DNA from: Methanobacteriota archaeon
GTDB lineage: Archaea; Methanobacteriota; Methanobacteria; Methanobacteriales; Methanobacteriaceae
Reading direction: 5' to 3'
Assembly: GCA_023411115.1 (NCBI GenBank)
Contig: JAEYPF010000018.1
Coordinates: forward strand, 248,001-312,000
Length of the DNA: 64,000 nt
Shown: one piece after another, positions 56,694-64,000 of the stretch
Layout of the letters: the number at the start of each line of letters is the position of its first letter
Numbering within the stretch: position 1 is the first letter of the stretch
The notes under the pieces: model-generated
The model's database searches: none
What the model saw: only the letters and a program-made list of their open reading frames with translations
What the model was told of the DNA's origin: nothing
Program-made: the position numbers and the translations under genes

Positions 56694-56959
56694 TTAATAT
56701 TTAACTCATTCTGACAAATACGATCATGTATGATTTCCATTTAAATATGTTAAAAACTGGCTATATTGATTTTAGGAATTGATAATGCCTTAAAAATTTG
56801 AGTATGGAACATAGTTTAACTTTTATATTAACTGCTTATTTCATCCCAATATTTTTATGGATGTATCTAAATAATTTATAATGTATGCAAATTTTTTGAA
56901 TTTAAGAAACCTTGCTTAATATTGAAAAAATTGCCAAACCAAATACACGAGGTTTTTTT

Positions 56960-58477
56960 ATGTATATAGAAAAAGTAAAAAACGAGATGAACCTGCCGGA
57001 AACGGTAAGAATATTTGATACGACGCTAAGAGACGGCGAACAGACACCAGGAGTTGCAATAACCGTAGATGAAAAGATACGAATTGCAAAAAGACTCGAT
57101 GAACTTGGTGTTAATGTAATAGAAGCTGGATTTCCTGCTTCTTCTAGTGGGGAAAAGGAAGCAGCTCGTGAAATTCTAAGTCTGGGCTTAAATGCCCAAG
57201 TTTGTGGTTTGGCAAGGGTTTTAAAAAGTGATCTGGATGCAGCAATCGACGCTGACGTAGATTACATACACACATTTGTTGGTACATCTCCGCTTCACAG
57301 GGAATATAAGCTTAAAATGAGCAAAGAAGAAATTTTAAGCAAGTCGGTGAATGCTGTGGAGTACATAAAAGATCATGGTATTGTAGCAGAATTTTCAGCA
57401 GAAGATGCTACTAGGACTGAATTAGATTATTTAAAAGAAATTTACAGGGCAGTTGAGGGTGCAGGGGTAGATTATATCAATGTTCCGGATACTGTAGGTG
57501 TAATGGTTCCAACTTCCATGAAATGGCTCATAAAAGAACTTAAAACGGAATTAAATGTCCCAATAAGCGTGCACTGCCATAATGACTTTGGACTTGCAGT
57601 TGCAAACTCACTTGTTTCTGTAGAAGTAGGAGCTAAGCAGGTTCATGCAACTGTAAACGGATTAGGTGAGCGAGCTGGAAATGCATCTCTAGAAGAGGTT
57701 ATAATGTCACTTATCACACGATACGACTTAAAAATGGATCTTAAAACAGAACTTCTTGTAAACCTTTCAGAGTTTGTTTCAAGGATTACAGGGGTTAAAA
57801 TGCCTCCAAATAAAGCTATTGTGGGCGAAAATGCATTTGCACACGAAGCAGGAATACATGTGCACGGTGTACTTGCAAAAGCAGAAACATATGAGCCCAT
57901 AACTCCTGAAATGGTTGGACATACTCGAAGAATTGTTTTGGGGAAACATACTGGTGCTAACGCCATAAAGGCAAAACTTGATGAATACGGAATAGAGCTT
58001 AATGATGACCAGTTCAAAAAATTGTATAATCAGGTTAAAGCTCTTGGTGATAAAGGGAAATGTGTTACAGACGCTGATTTAAGGGCTATAGCTGAAACTC
58101 TCCTTGGAAAGGCAAAAGAAGAAATAGTAAAACTTGAAGGGTTCTCAGTAATGACAGGAAATAGTGTTATGCCTACAGCCACTGTAAAACTCAGCATTGA
58201 TGGAGAAACTAAAACAGCCGCAAAAACAGGTGTAGGTCCAGTAGATGCAGCTATTAACGCTATACAAAGCGTTGTAGGTGAAACTGCTGATATAGAACTT
58301 CAAGAATATAATATAGAAGCTATAACTGGGGGAACCAATGCTCTTGCCGAGGTTTTTGTTATAATGGGTGATAAGGAAGGTAATAAGGCAACTGGGCGAT
58401 CTACAACTGAAGATATCGTTATGGCTAGTGTAGAATCAGTTTTAGATGCAATAAATAAAATACTGATTTTAAGGTAA
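56960..58477 (+). CDS. leuA: 2-isopropylmalate/citramalate synthase (LeuA family)
   Basis: 505 aa from the ATG at 56960 (SD GAGGT); the TTG-side extension to 56912 is not conserved. The HMGL-like TIM barrel has [13 protein letters not shown], the [14 protein letters not shown] metal site and [14 protein letters not shown]; the C-terminal LeuA dimer domain (about 390-505) carries feedback regulation. Methanogens have three such paralogs (LeuA, CimA and AksA); AksA usually lacks the C-terminal domain, so LeuA or CimA is meant. I favour LeuA but cannot exclude citramalate synthase. Its 3' end is partly repeated 139 bases downstream. Confidence 0.88.
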   Translation: MYIEKVKNEMNLPETVRIFDTTLRDGEQTPGVAITVDEKIRIAKRLDELGVNVIEAGFPASSSGEKEAAREILSLGLNAQVCGLARVLKSDLDAAIDADVDYIHTFVGTSPLHREYKLKMSKEEILSKSVNAVEYIKDHGIVAEFSAEDATRTELDYLKEIYRAVEGAGVDYINVPDTVGVMVPTSMKWLIKELKTELNVPISVHCHNDFGLAVANSLVSVEVGAKQVHATVNGLGERAGNASLEEVIMSLITRYDLKMDLKTELLVNLSEFVSRITGVKMPPNKAIVGENAFAHEAGIHVHGVLAKAETYEPITPEMVGHTRRIVLGKHTGANAIKAKLDEYGIELNDDQFKKLYNQVKALGDKGKCVTDADLRAIAETLLGKAKEEIVKLEGFSVMTGNSVMPTATVKLSIDGETKTAAKTGVGPVDAAINAIQSVVGETADIELQEYNIEAITGGTNALAEVFVIMGDKEGNKATGRSTTEDIVMASVESVLDAINKILILR

Positions 58478-58615
58478 TTAGAGATTTCAGTAATTTAAAA
58501 CAGTGCTGCCGACGTTTTAAGAATTTTAAGCTTATATACAGCTTAAATTGGAACTAGCACTGTTTTAAATATCTAATTTTATTTTTAAATGGTTAGTAAT
58601 ACTGATTTTAAGGTA
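58459..58615 (+). repeat. 18-bp direct repeat flanking a hairpin at the leuA 3' end
   Basis: AATACTGATTTTAAGGTA occurs at 58459-58476, across the last leuA codons and stop, and again at 58598-58615. Between the copies lies a 15-bp perfect inverted repeat (58493-58507 and 58556-58570) enclosing a smaller TTTAAGC/GCTTAAA-type hairpin. The layout fits insertion of a small mobile element with target duplication, or a gene-end attachment site. Confidence 0.5.
58493..58570 (+). terminator. Long hairpin downstream of leuA
   Basis: ATTTAAAACAGTGCT pairs perfectly with AGCACTGTTTTAAAT over 15 bases, with 48 bases between the arms that contain an inner hairpin near 58525-58548. It is the only strong structure after leuA and probably ends its message, whatever its origin. 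Confidence 0.5.
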
Positions 58616-58749
58616 GTACTGAGCTAACTTGGATAGTACAATAAGTTAAAACTGTATTATTAATCTAAAAATGCATTAATGAAAGTATTAATATGCGTAT
58701 GTACAAATGATGAACTAATTCATAAATATGTAATAGCACGGGGATGTCA

Positions 58750-59502
58750 ATGAGTAAAGCGAGGATTCTGGTTGTTGAAGATGAAAGGATTACAGCAGAA
58801 GACATAAAGGATGGCCTTAAAAGTTTAGGATACGAAGTACCTGCAGTGGTTCATTCTGGCGAGGAAGCAGTTTTGAAAGCAGGGGAGCTTCAGCCGGATC
58901 TTATTCTTATGGATATCCAGCTTGAAGGTAAGATGGACGGTATAGAAGCTGCAGGACAAATTAAAAAAGATTTTGATATACCTGTGATATATTTAACTGC
59001 CTATTCAGATGAAGGTACTGTAAAGCGGGCAAAAATGACAGAGCCATCGGGTTATGTTCTTAAAGAACCCTCTGGATTTGTTCATAAGCCATTTAAAGAG
59101 AGTGAATTGCACACTATCATTGAATTAACCCTTTACAGGCATGAAATGGAAAAAAATCATGATCGATGGATCTCAACGATGCTGGAAAGTATAAATGAAG
59201 CTTTCATAGCTACAGATGAAAATGGAAAGATCAGATTTATGAATAATATTGCTGAGGACCTTACTGGCTGGGTGCAGGAAGAGGCCGTTAATAGAGATTT
59301 AATTGAAGTTTTTAAAATTCAAAATGCGGAATTCGATTTTGTAGGTGAAATTGAATTCAATGTTAATGAATATTCCCTGGATCGAGTTATGTTGAATGAT
59401 AAAAGGGGAACAATCGTTCCAGTTAGTGCAAATTTAAATCATATTAAGGATTCTAAAGGCAATATAGATGGAATGACATTAATTTTTCGTAATATCACAT
59501 AA
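58750..59502 (+). CDS. Response regulator receiver plus PAS domain, copy 1
   Basis: 250 aa from ATG 58750 (GGGGAT upstream; ATG 58744 is the alternative). REC domain (about 1-125): [12 protein letters not shown], phospho-Asp in [14 protein letters not shown], Thr in [13 protein letters not shown] domain (about 140-250): [33 protein letters not shown]. No kinase or DNA-binding output is attached. In the loop with the conserved Lys, EPSGYVLK is followed at once by EPSGFVHK, an internal eight-residue duplication. The next gene is a close paralog. Confidence 0.88.
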   Translation: MSKARILVVEDERITAEDIKDGLKSLGYEVPAVVHSGEEAVLKAGELQPDLILMDIQLEGKMDGIEAAGQIKKDFDIPVIYLTAYSDEGTVKRAKMTEPSGYVLKEPSGFVHKPFKESELHTIIELTLYRHEMEKNHDRWISTMLESINEAFIATDENGKIRFMNNIAEDLTGWVQEEAVNRDLIEVFKIQNAEFDFVGEIEFNVNEYSLDRVMLNDKRGTIVPVSANLNHIKDSKGNIDGMTLIFRNIT

Positions 59503-59530
59503 ATTATATCTGAACCTAAAGAGGGATGAT

Positions 59531-60289
59531 ATGGCGTTCACGATTCTGGTTGTTGAAGATGAGAGAATCACAGCAGAAGACATAAAAAGCGCACTGGAAA
59601 GCGCGGGTTATGTAGTCCCCGCTTTAGTTTCATCTGGTGAAGATGCAGTTTTGAAAGCAGGGGAGCTTCAGCCGGATCTTGTTCTTATGGATATCCAGCT
59701 TGAAGGTAAGATGGACGGTATAGAAGCTGCAGGACAAATCAGAGAACGTTATGGTATACCTGTAATTTATTTAACTGCATATTCCAATGCCAGCATTGTG
59801 CAAAGGGCTAAAGTTACAGAGCCATCGGGTTATCTCCTTAAAAAACAATTTGGGTTCCTTAGAAAACCTTTTGAAGAGAGTGAATTACATACCACAATTG
59901 AAATAACTCTTTACAATCATAAGATTGAAAAAGAACTTAGAGATTATGAGCAGTGGCTTGCAGCAGTACTCAAAAGTGTGAATGATGCTGTAATTGCTAC
60001 AGATTCTAAGGGTCAGATTAAATTCATGAATCCAATTGCTGAAGATACTACTGGCTGGATACAGGAAGAAGCAGTAGGAGAAGACCTTGATGAAATATTC
60101 AATATTTTAAATAAAGAACCTCCAAAGTTCAACAAAGTTTCTGGAAACGTTTCAGCCGGTTTATTTGATAAAGCTATCATAACCTCTAAAAATGGGGTTA
60201 AAATACCTGTTGAAGGTAGTGTTACGCCAATTAAGGATGAATCAGGAAATATAAATGGTTTAGTTCTGGTTTTTAGAAGTACAGAATGA
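59531..60289 (+). CDS. Response regulator receiver plus PAS domain, copy 2
   Basis: 252 aa, a tandem paralog of the preceding gene (28 bases between them); SD GAGGGATGAT before the ATG. The receiver blocks [18 protein letters not shown] and [10 protein letters not shown] are nearly identical between copies, also at DNA level around 59640-59740, which suggests gene conversion. The duplicated loop is present here as EPSGYLLKKQFGFLRKPF. The PAS domains differ more than the receivers. The kinase partner is not in the window. Confidence 0.88.
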   Translation: MAFTILVVEDERITAEDIKSALESAGYVVPALVSSGEDAVLKAGELQPDLVLMDIQLEGKMDGIEAAGQIRERYGIPVIYLTAYSNASIVQRAKVTEPSGYLLKKQFGFLRKPFEESELHTTIEITLYNHKIEKELRDYEQWLAAVLKSVNDAVIATDSKGQIKFMNPIAEDTTGWIQEEAVGEDLDEIFNILNKEPPKFNKVSGNVSAGLFDKAIITSKNGVKIPVEGSVTPIKDESGNINGLVLVFRSTE

Positions 60290-60717
60290 ATTTACTTTGA
60301 TCTGTATAAACGCAGTAATCTTTTTAAAACTGAAAATTGAATATAAAAAGAGGTTAAGAATATATAGTGGATATAACTAATTTTTATAACGTTAAAGTTG
60401 GTTTAAAATAATTTCTGTACTTAATTGAGAAATTAAATGAGTTCAATGAAAATAATCCGGAGTTAGTAATACACATTTAATAACATTAATTTCCATGAAA
60501 TTAGTTAGTTTGGCATTATTCTTAATTTAAATCTTTTTTTCATCTGAAAAATTTAGTATTAATGAGTATTAACTATATTAGTTAACTATAATTCTTTTAT
60601 TTTTATAACGGGAGATTTTAAAGATAAGTATGCAAAACATAAACTATATATATTAATTAGGCGATTATACTAATATTATAAGACCAATTAACATGGTTAT
60701 TCTTTGGAGGTAAAGTG
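60290..60717. promoter_or_regulatory. Spacer with the albA promoter
   Basis: About 430 bases, AT-rich. CTATATATATTAA at about 60642-60654 is a strong TATA candidate about 65 bases before the albA ATG, and GGAGGT at 60706-60711 is its SD. Nothing else is seen. Confidence 0.45.
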
Positions 60718-60990
60718 ATGTCAGAGGAAAATGTTGTATACATTGGAAATAAACCCGTAATGAACTATGTTTTAGCTGTCGTGACTCAGATGAACGGCGG
60801 AACTTCAGAAGTTATTTTAAAAGCACGTGGAAGAGCCATAAGTAGGGCGGTTGACGTTGCTGAAATAGTAAGGAATAGGTTCATATCGGACGTAGAACTC
60901 GGAACTATAGATATATGCACAGAAGAAATCATGAGCAACGAAGGCGCAGCGACAAACGTTTCAGCTATTGAAATTCAGCTTACTAAATAA
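60718..60990 (+). CDS. albA: Alba DNA/RNA-binding chromatin protein
   Basis: 90 aa, typical length. [20 protein letters not shown], then [20 protein letters not shown] with the conserved basic face, match Alba. It coats DNA and RNA as dimers, and the Lys or Arg residues in [10 protein letters not shown] contact nucleic acid; the canonical acetylatable Lys region near KP is GNKPV. Start ATG 60718 with SD GGAGGTAAAG. Highly expressed in this order. A hairpin array follows the stop. Confidence 0.95.
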   Translation: MSEENVVYIGNKPVMNYVLAVVTQMNGGTSEVILKARGRAISRAVDVAEIVRNRFISDVELGTIDICTEEIMSNEGAATNVSAIEIQLTK

Positions 60991-61011
60991 AATTTGTGTT
61001 AGCTCCAAATT

Positions 61012-61200
61012 GAAACCATAAGGTTTCCTTCGCTCGAAAATCTATGATTTTCGGCGCCAAAAAATTTTTTTTAAATTTTTGAGGTTGAGGAAAATCCTCA
61101 AAAATCGAAAGTTTCGATTTTTGGGAGTTAGAAAATGCTTAGCATTTTCTAAAATTCATAGAATTTTATGAACCCAAAAAACAAATTTTTTTGAGGGTTT
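61012..61200 (+). repeat. Hairpin array after albA
   Basis: Units: GAAACC/GGTTTC (61012-61027), CGAAAATC/GATTTTCG (61034-61052), AAATCGAAA/TTTCGATTT (about 61101-61121), TTAGAAAATGC/GCATTTTCTAA (61128-61151), AAAATTC/GAATTTT (61151-61167) and a closing CCCAAAAAA/TTTTTTTGAGGG stem (about 61173-61197). The second unit with flanks (TTCGCTCGAAAATC, GATTTTCGGCG) is the same as in the mtd array at 23064-23090. Linkers GAGGTTGAGG and AACCC recur from the 37 kb array. Confidence 0.7.
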
Positions 61201-61324
61201 TAATTTTAAGTATTTTCATTTAATTAAAAGCTTGTTTTAAAGTTAATTATTATTTTTAAAAAATAAATTTTTCCAAATATACTTGCACCCTGAGAATCAA
61301 TTTTTCAACAAAAGGAGGCGGTAT

Positions 61325-61384
61325 GTGAATGATTCTCTCAGTTCAAAATTAATGGAAGCTTGTCCCGCCCACCAGCAAGCATAA
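61325..61384 (+). CDS. Possible 19-codon small ORF with strong SD
   Basis: AAAGGAGGCGG (from 61311) is ideally placed before GTG 61325, which reads MNDSLSSKLMEACPAHQQA and stops at 61384. TGAGAATCA (about 61291-61299) can pair with TGATTCTC(T)CA just after the start, so the SD would lie in a loop. No known peptide is recognised; the site could instead be part of a regulatory RNA. Confidence 0.3.
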   Translation: MNDSLSSKLMEACPAHQQA

Positions 61385-61454
61385 TTGGAATTGTAGAATT
61401 TTACATTTTTTTAGAATAATGAAAAGATGGAATTTTAAATTCCATCAATTATTT

Positions 61455-62693
61455 TTATTCTTTTTTATTTCTGCGTCCTCTAACAGCTCTAAATCCTATA
61501 AGTAAGGCCAGTATTACAATTACGATTGCACTAACGTAATACAGGTAGACTGAAGTTGGGCCTGTCTTTTTGGCAAAGTCGAGGGCATAAACGGATCCAT
61601 CGCCAGCACCTACAATTATATCATCTCCATATACGATAGGGGTGCTGAACGGCGAATTAAATAGGTAATAACCTGGTGAATAACTCCAATCTTCTTTACC
61701 GCTGAATTTATTCAGTACGTAGACTGTTCCACTCTCTGAACCAACTACAATATCGTCTCCCATAAGTGCAGGAGTTGATTTAACATTACCAGTGCTTACA
61801 GACCATTTGAGCTGACCGTCTCTCATATCAAGGCATGTTATATTTCCGTTGTTTGCTCCTACAAAAAGGCTGTTGTCGTTTGGATCAAGGAGTGCTGATG
61901 ATCTTACGGAGTCATTAAAGTTGTATGACCATTTTACTGCTCCATCTTTGGTGTTAAGCGCATAGAAGTTACCATTATCAGTCCCTACAAATAATGTGGA
62001 GTTGTATATGGCAGGAGAAGATCTTACTGCATTTCCAGTGTTATATTCCCATAACTTTGAACCATTCTCATTTACTGCGTATACCTTTCCATCATCTGAT
62101 CCAAAGTATACAGTTCCATTGTAAAATGAGGGGGATGTTTTTACAGCATTTCCAGTTTGGAATTGCCATTTAGTTGCACCGTTACTAGCATTTACGGCGT
62201 ATAAACGCTGATCATCTGATCCAAAATATAGAGTCCCATTGTAAATTGCAGGAGATGATTCAATAGAATTCCCTGTCCTGTATTTCCATACGGAATCTCC
62301 ATTTTTCTTATTCAGTGCATAGAGATAACTGTCCATTGAACCGAAGTATACATTATCTCCACTTACAACTGAGGAAGCTGTTATATTTCCCTCTGTACTG
62401 TAGTCCCAAACTTTTGTACCATCATCCAGATTTATGGCATAAAATTTTCCATCGGTTGAACCAAAGTAAAGTATTTTCTCTGAAATTGAAGGGGCGGATA
62501 ATATGGATCCTGCAGTTTTAAAGAGCCATGTTTCTGGAGTGAAGTCTGATGTTTCCTCTAAATAACCTGTATGGGACAGATCATTCTGGAACATTGGCCA
62601 GTCTGCTGCCGAAACTGCAGATGTTATTGAGATTGGGCCTGCTAAAAGACACATTACAACAAACCCAATGAATATTTTCTTTTTTTCGAACAT
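61455..62693 (-). CDS. PQQ-type beta-propeller surface protein
   Basis: 412 aa from the ATG at 62693 (SD GGTGATT; ATG 62702 is upstream of it). Signal peptide (to VSA near 29), seven or eight WKYxTGN...SSPAIYNGTLYFGS..YALN blades forming a PQQ-like (BamB-type) propeller, and a C-terminal membrane helix (about 385-405) with a basic tail. It is anchored outside the cell. Downstream of an ABC-2 permease gene by 16 bases on the same strand, so it is in the exporter operon and may be its extracellular partner. Metal-binding quinoprotein residues are not evident. Confidence 0.82.
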   Translation of the reverse strand: MFEKKKIFIGFVVMCLLAGPISITSAVSAADWPMFQNDLSHTGYLEETSDFTPETWLFKTAGSILSAPSISEKILYFGSTDGKFYAINLDDGTKVWDYSTEGNITASSVVSGDNVYFGSMDSYLYALNKKNGDSVWKYRTGNSIESSPAIYNGTLYFGSDDQRLYAVNASNGATKWQFQTGNAVKTSPSFYNGTVYFGSDDGKVYAVNENGSKLWEYNTGNAVRSSPAIYNSTLFVGTDNGNFYALNTKDGAVKWSYNFNDSVRSSALLDPNDNSLFVGANNGNITCLDMRDGQLKWSVSTGNVKSTPALMGDDIVVGSESGTVYVLNKFSGKEDWSYSPGYYLFNSPFSTPIVYGDDIIVGAGDGSVYALDFAKKTGPTSVYLYYVSAIVIVILALLIGFRAVRGRRNKKE

Positions 62694-62709
62694 TTTAATC
62701 ACCTAATCA

Positions 62710-63906
62710 TTATATGTCTCTGTTAAATCTTGTAACTCCTAATGCGAAGAACAGTGCTGTAAATCCTAATAGCACTGCTATATCTACCCATATAGCTCCT
62801 ATACCTACTCCTTTTAACATTACTGCCCTTAGTGCATCGTTAACGTAAGTTAATGGGAAGAAGTAAGCTAGTTTCTGGAATATCCATGGCATTGTTTCAA
62901 TTGGGTAGAATACTCCTGATACGAACATCATAGGCATTGTAATTGGCATTACCATCTGCATGTAATCTTCCTGTGTAGAAACCCTTGCAGATATCATTAT
63001 TCCAAAACCTACAAAGCACAATGCTCCAAGTATTAGAACTAGCATTGTAAGTAGCATACTTCCTTTTATTACAATTCCAAATAGGACTATAGCCGCTATA
63101 ATAAGTATTATAGCTCTTACAACTTCTATGGTTAATTTGGAGATTATTTTACCACCTACAACGGTTGCAACGTTTGTCGGTGTCATAAATAGCCTTGCAA
63201 GCTCTCCTCTTTCTCTTTCACCTGCTAAAGATTCTCCCATTCCAAACATACAACCAAACAGGACGGTCATACCAATTACAGCAGGTACCAGGAAGTCTAG
63301 GTACTTGACATCTCCGTACATTTTATTTATCTGTAGATTAATGGAGTCCATTATACTTTGGAAATTAATGCTCTGTGGAGCAGCAGCAACCTGGTTTGAT
63401 TGAACCTGTACTGATTGTGTACTTGCAGGTGTTAGATTCATAGCATTAAGCTTTTGTAGGCCCACCTGATTTGATACCTGGTTAAATAAAGCTGTTGTAG
63501 CTGGAATAACAGCGCTTGCCGCCATTTGATCCGATGAATCAACATCGATCACCACATTCTTCGGCTGCGGATCATTCAAATTATCATAATTGGTGGGCAA
63601 AATTATGGCTGCTTTTACCTGGCCACTTTGAACCATTTGTTTTCCCTTATCGGGATCCGTTATTATATCTTTAACGTCATACAAACTCATTCCCTTAATT
63701 GCAGTGAGGGTAGCGTCTGTTACCTGGCCGTGACTTTGTTCAACTACAACTACTGGAATATTCTCTAATGTTCCACCCATACCGTACCCGAAAAGGGTTA
63801 TCATGATTATGGGGAATAAAAGTATTGAAATTAACCGGGGAGGATGTCTCCATAGGACAAGCAGGTCTTTTTTAAACATCCACCAGATTTTTTTAGTTTC
63901 CACCAT
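62710..63906 (-). CDS. ABC-2 type transporter permease
   Basis: 398 aa. One membrane segment near 25-45, a large extracellular domain (about 50-210, Gln/Asn/Val-rich), then five membrane segments and the LAGERERGELARLFMTPT motif of ABC-2 permeases. Resembles YhgE/YadH-type exporters of drugs or polymers. Its start overlaps the end of the upstream ATPase gene by 14 bases, so the two are translated together. Confidence 0.9.
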   Translation of the reverse strand: MVETKKIWWMFKKDLLVLWRHPPRLISILLFPIIMITLFGYGMGGTLENIPVVVVEQSHGQVTDATLTAIKGMSLYDVKDIITDPDKGKQMVQSGQVKAAIILPTNYDNLNDPQPKNVVIDVDSSDQMAASAVIPATTALFNQVSNQVGLQKLNAMNLTPASTQSVQVQSNQVAAAPQSINFQSIMDSINLQINKMYGDVKYLDFLVPAVIGMTVLFGCMFGMGESLAGERERGELARLFMTPTNVATVVGGKIISKLTIEVVRAIILIIAAIVLFGIVIKGSMLLTMLVLILGALCFVGFGIMISARVSTQEDYMQMVMPITMPMMFVSGVFYPIETMPWIFQKLAYFFPLTYVNDALRAVMLKGVGIGAIWVDIAVLLGFTALFFALGVTRFNRDI

Positions 63907-64000
63907 CTTCTACACCTTCTTGTTTCTTTTTACTGGTAACCCTCATGAAAACATCTTCTAATGATGGGTCTTTAGTAGCTATGGAAGTAATGTTTCCTCC
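63893..64000 (-). CDS. ABC transporter ATP-binding protein, C-terminal end (truncated)
   Basis: Only the last 35 codons are in the window, read from the minus strand to a stop at 63893-63895. They contain TKDPSLEDVFMRVTSKK, the usual end of drug/polymer exporter ATPases of the CcmA/NodI type. It is the partner of the permease, which starts inside its last codons. Walker and signature motifs lie beyond the window edge. Confidence 0.75.
   Translation of the reverse strand, partial: GGNITSIATKDPSLEDVFMRVTSKKKQEGVEDGGN

Overview
The window is AT-rich chromosomal DNA from a mesophilic hydrogenotrophic methanogen of the Methanobacteriales, most likely Methanobacterium. The evidence is F420-dependent methylene-H4MPT dehydrogenase (mtd), a coenzyme F430 gene (cfbB), fused fae-hps, a family B DNA polymerase large chain ending just after motif C (the split form of this order), an Alba protein, TrpB2 with a TrpY-type operator, and beta-helix adhesin-like surface proteins. 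Many promoters are archaeal, with a TATA box about 25-30 nt before the ATG. Many other genes carry strong GGAGGT-type Shine-Dalgarno (SD) sites.

Layout. 1-3.6 kb: end of a DUF2207 gene, cfbB and an oligosaccharide-polymerase-like membrane protein. 3.6-4.6 kb: gene-free, with two copies of a putative small-RNA cassette (a third lies near 50.5 kb) and one copy of a 68-bp promoter-like repeat (second copy at 20.3 kb). 4.6-16.1 kb: accessory island with two related small proteins ahead of a divergent PolB, an XPD/DinG-like Fe-S helicase, a complete Gabija pair (gajA-gajB), and a gamma-glutamylcysteine-ligase-like gene with an M20 peptidase. 16-22 kb: acyltransferase and small secreted or membrane proteins. 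22-30 kb: mtd, three TetR paralogs, an anchored DnaJ-type zinc protein, an HD protein and two secreted GATase1-like proteins. 30-37 kb: DedA, PAP2 phosphatase, regulators, nitroreductase, hisB, ferredoxin, ModE-like regulator and a flippase. 37-50 kb: two adhesins, Fe-S flavoprotein, mini beta-carbonic anhydrase, fae-hps, a fourth TetR, trpB2, small membrane proteins, a CPBP protease and a response regulator. 50-64 kb: DUF1786 and PHP proteins, zinc-ribbon protein, Usp, DUF63, LeuA-type synthase, two REC-PAS proteins, Alba, a PQQ-type propeller protein and an ABC-2 exporter running off the end.

The most unusual signals are not protein families. (1) Arrays of short, nearly perfect hairpins (A-rich left arm, 2-4 nt loop, T-rich right arm) recur at gene borders; before the usp gene one folds the SD into its stem. 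(2) Both adhesins have an ideal SD in front of ATT or ATC where a start codon is expected, and two other genes also lack a normal start. (3) Three cassettes share an upstream box and a closing stem (GGGGCGRA...TTCGCCCC) but differ inside. (4) The PolB has lost the Exo I aspartate and sits behind two tandem small paralogs. All calls come from reading the sequence; no searches were run.
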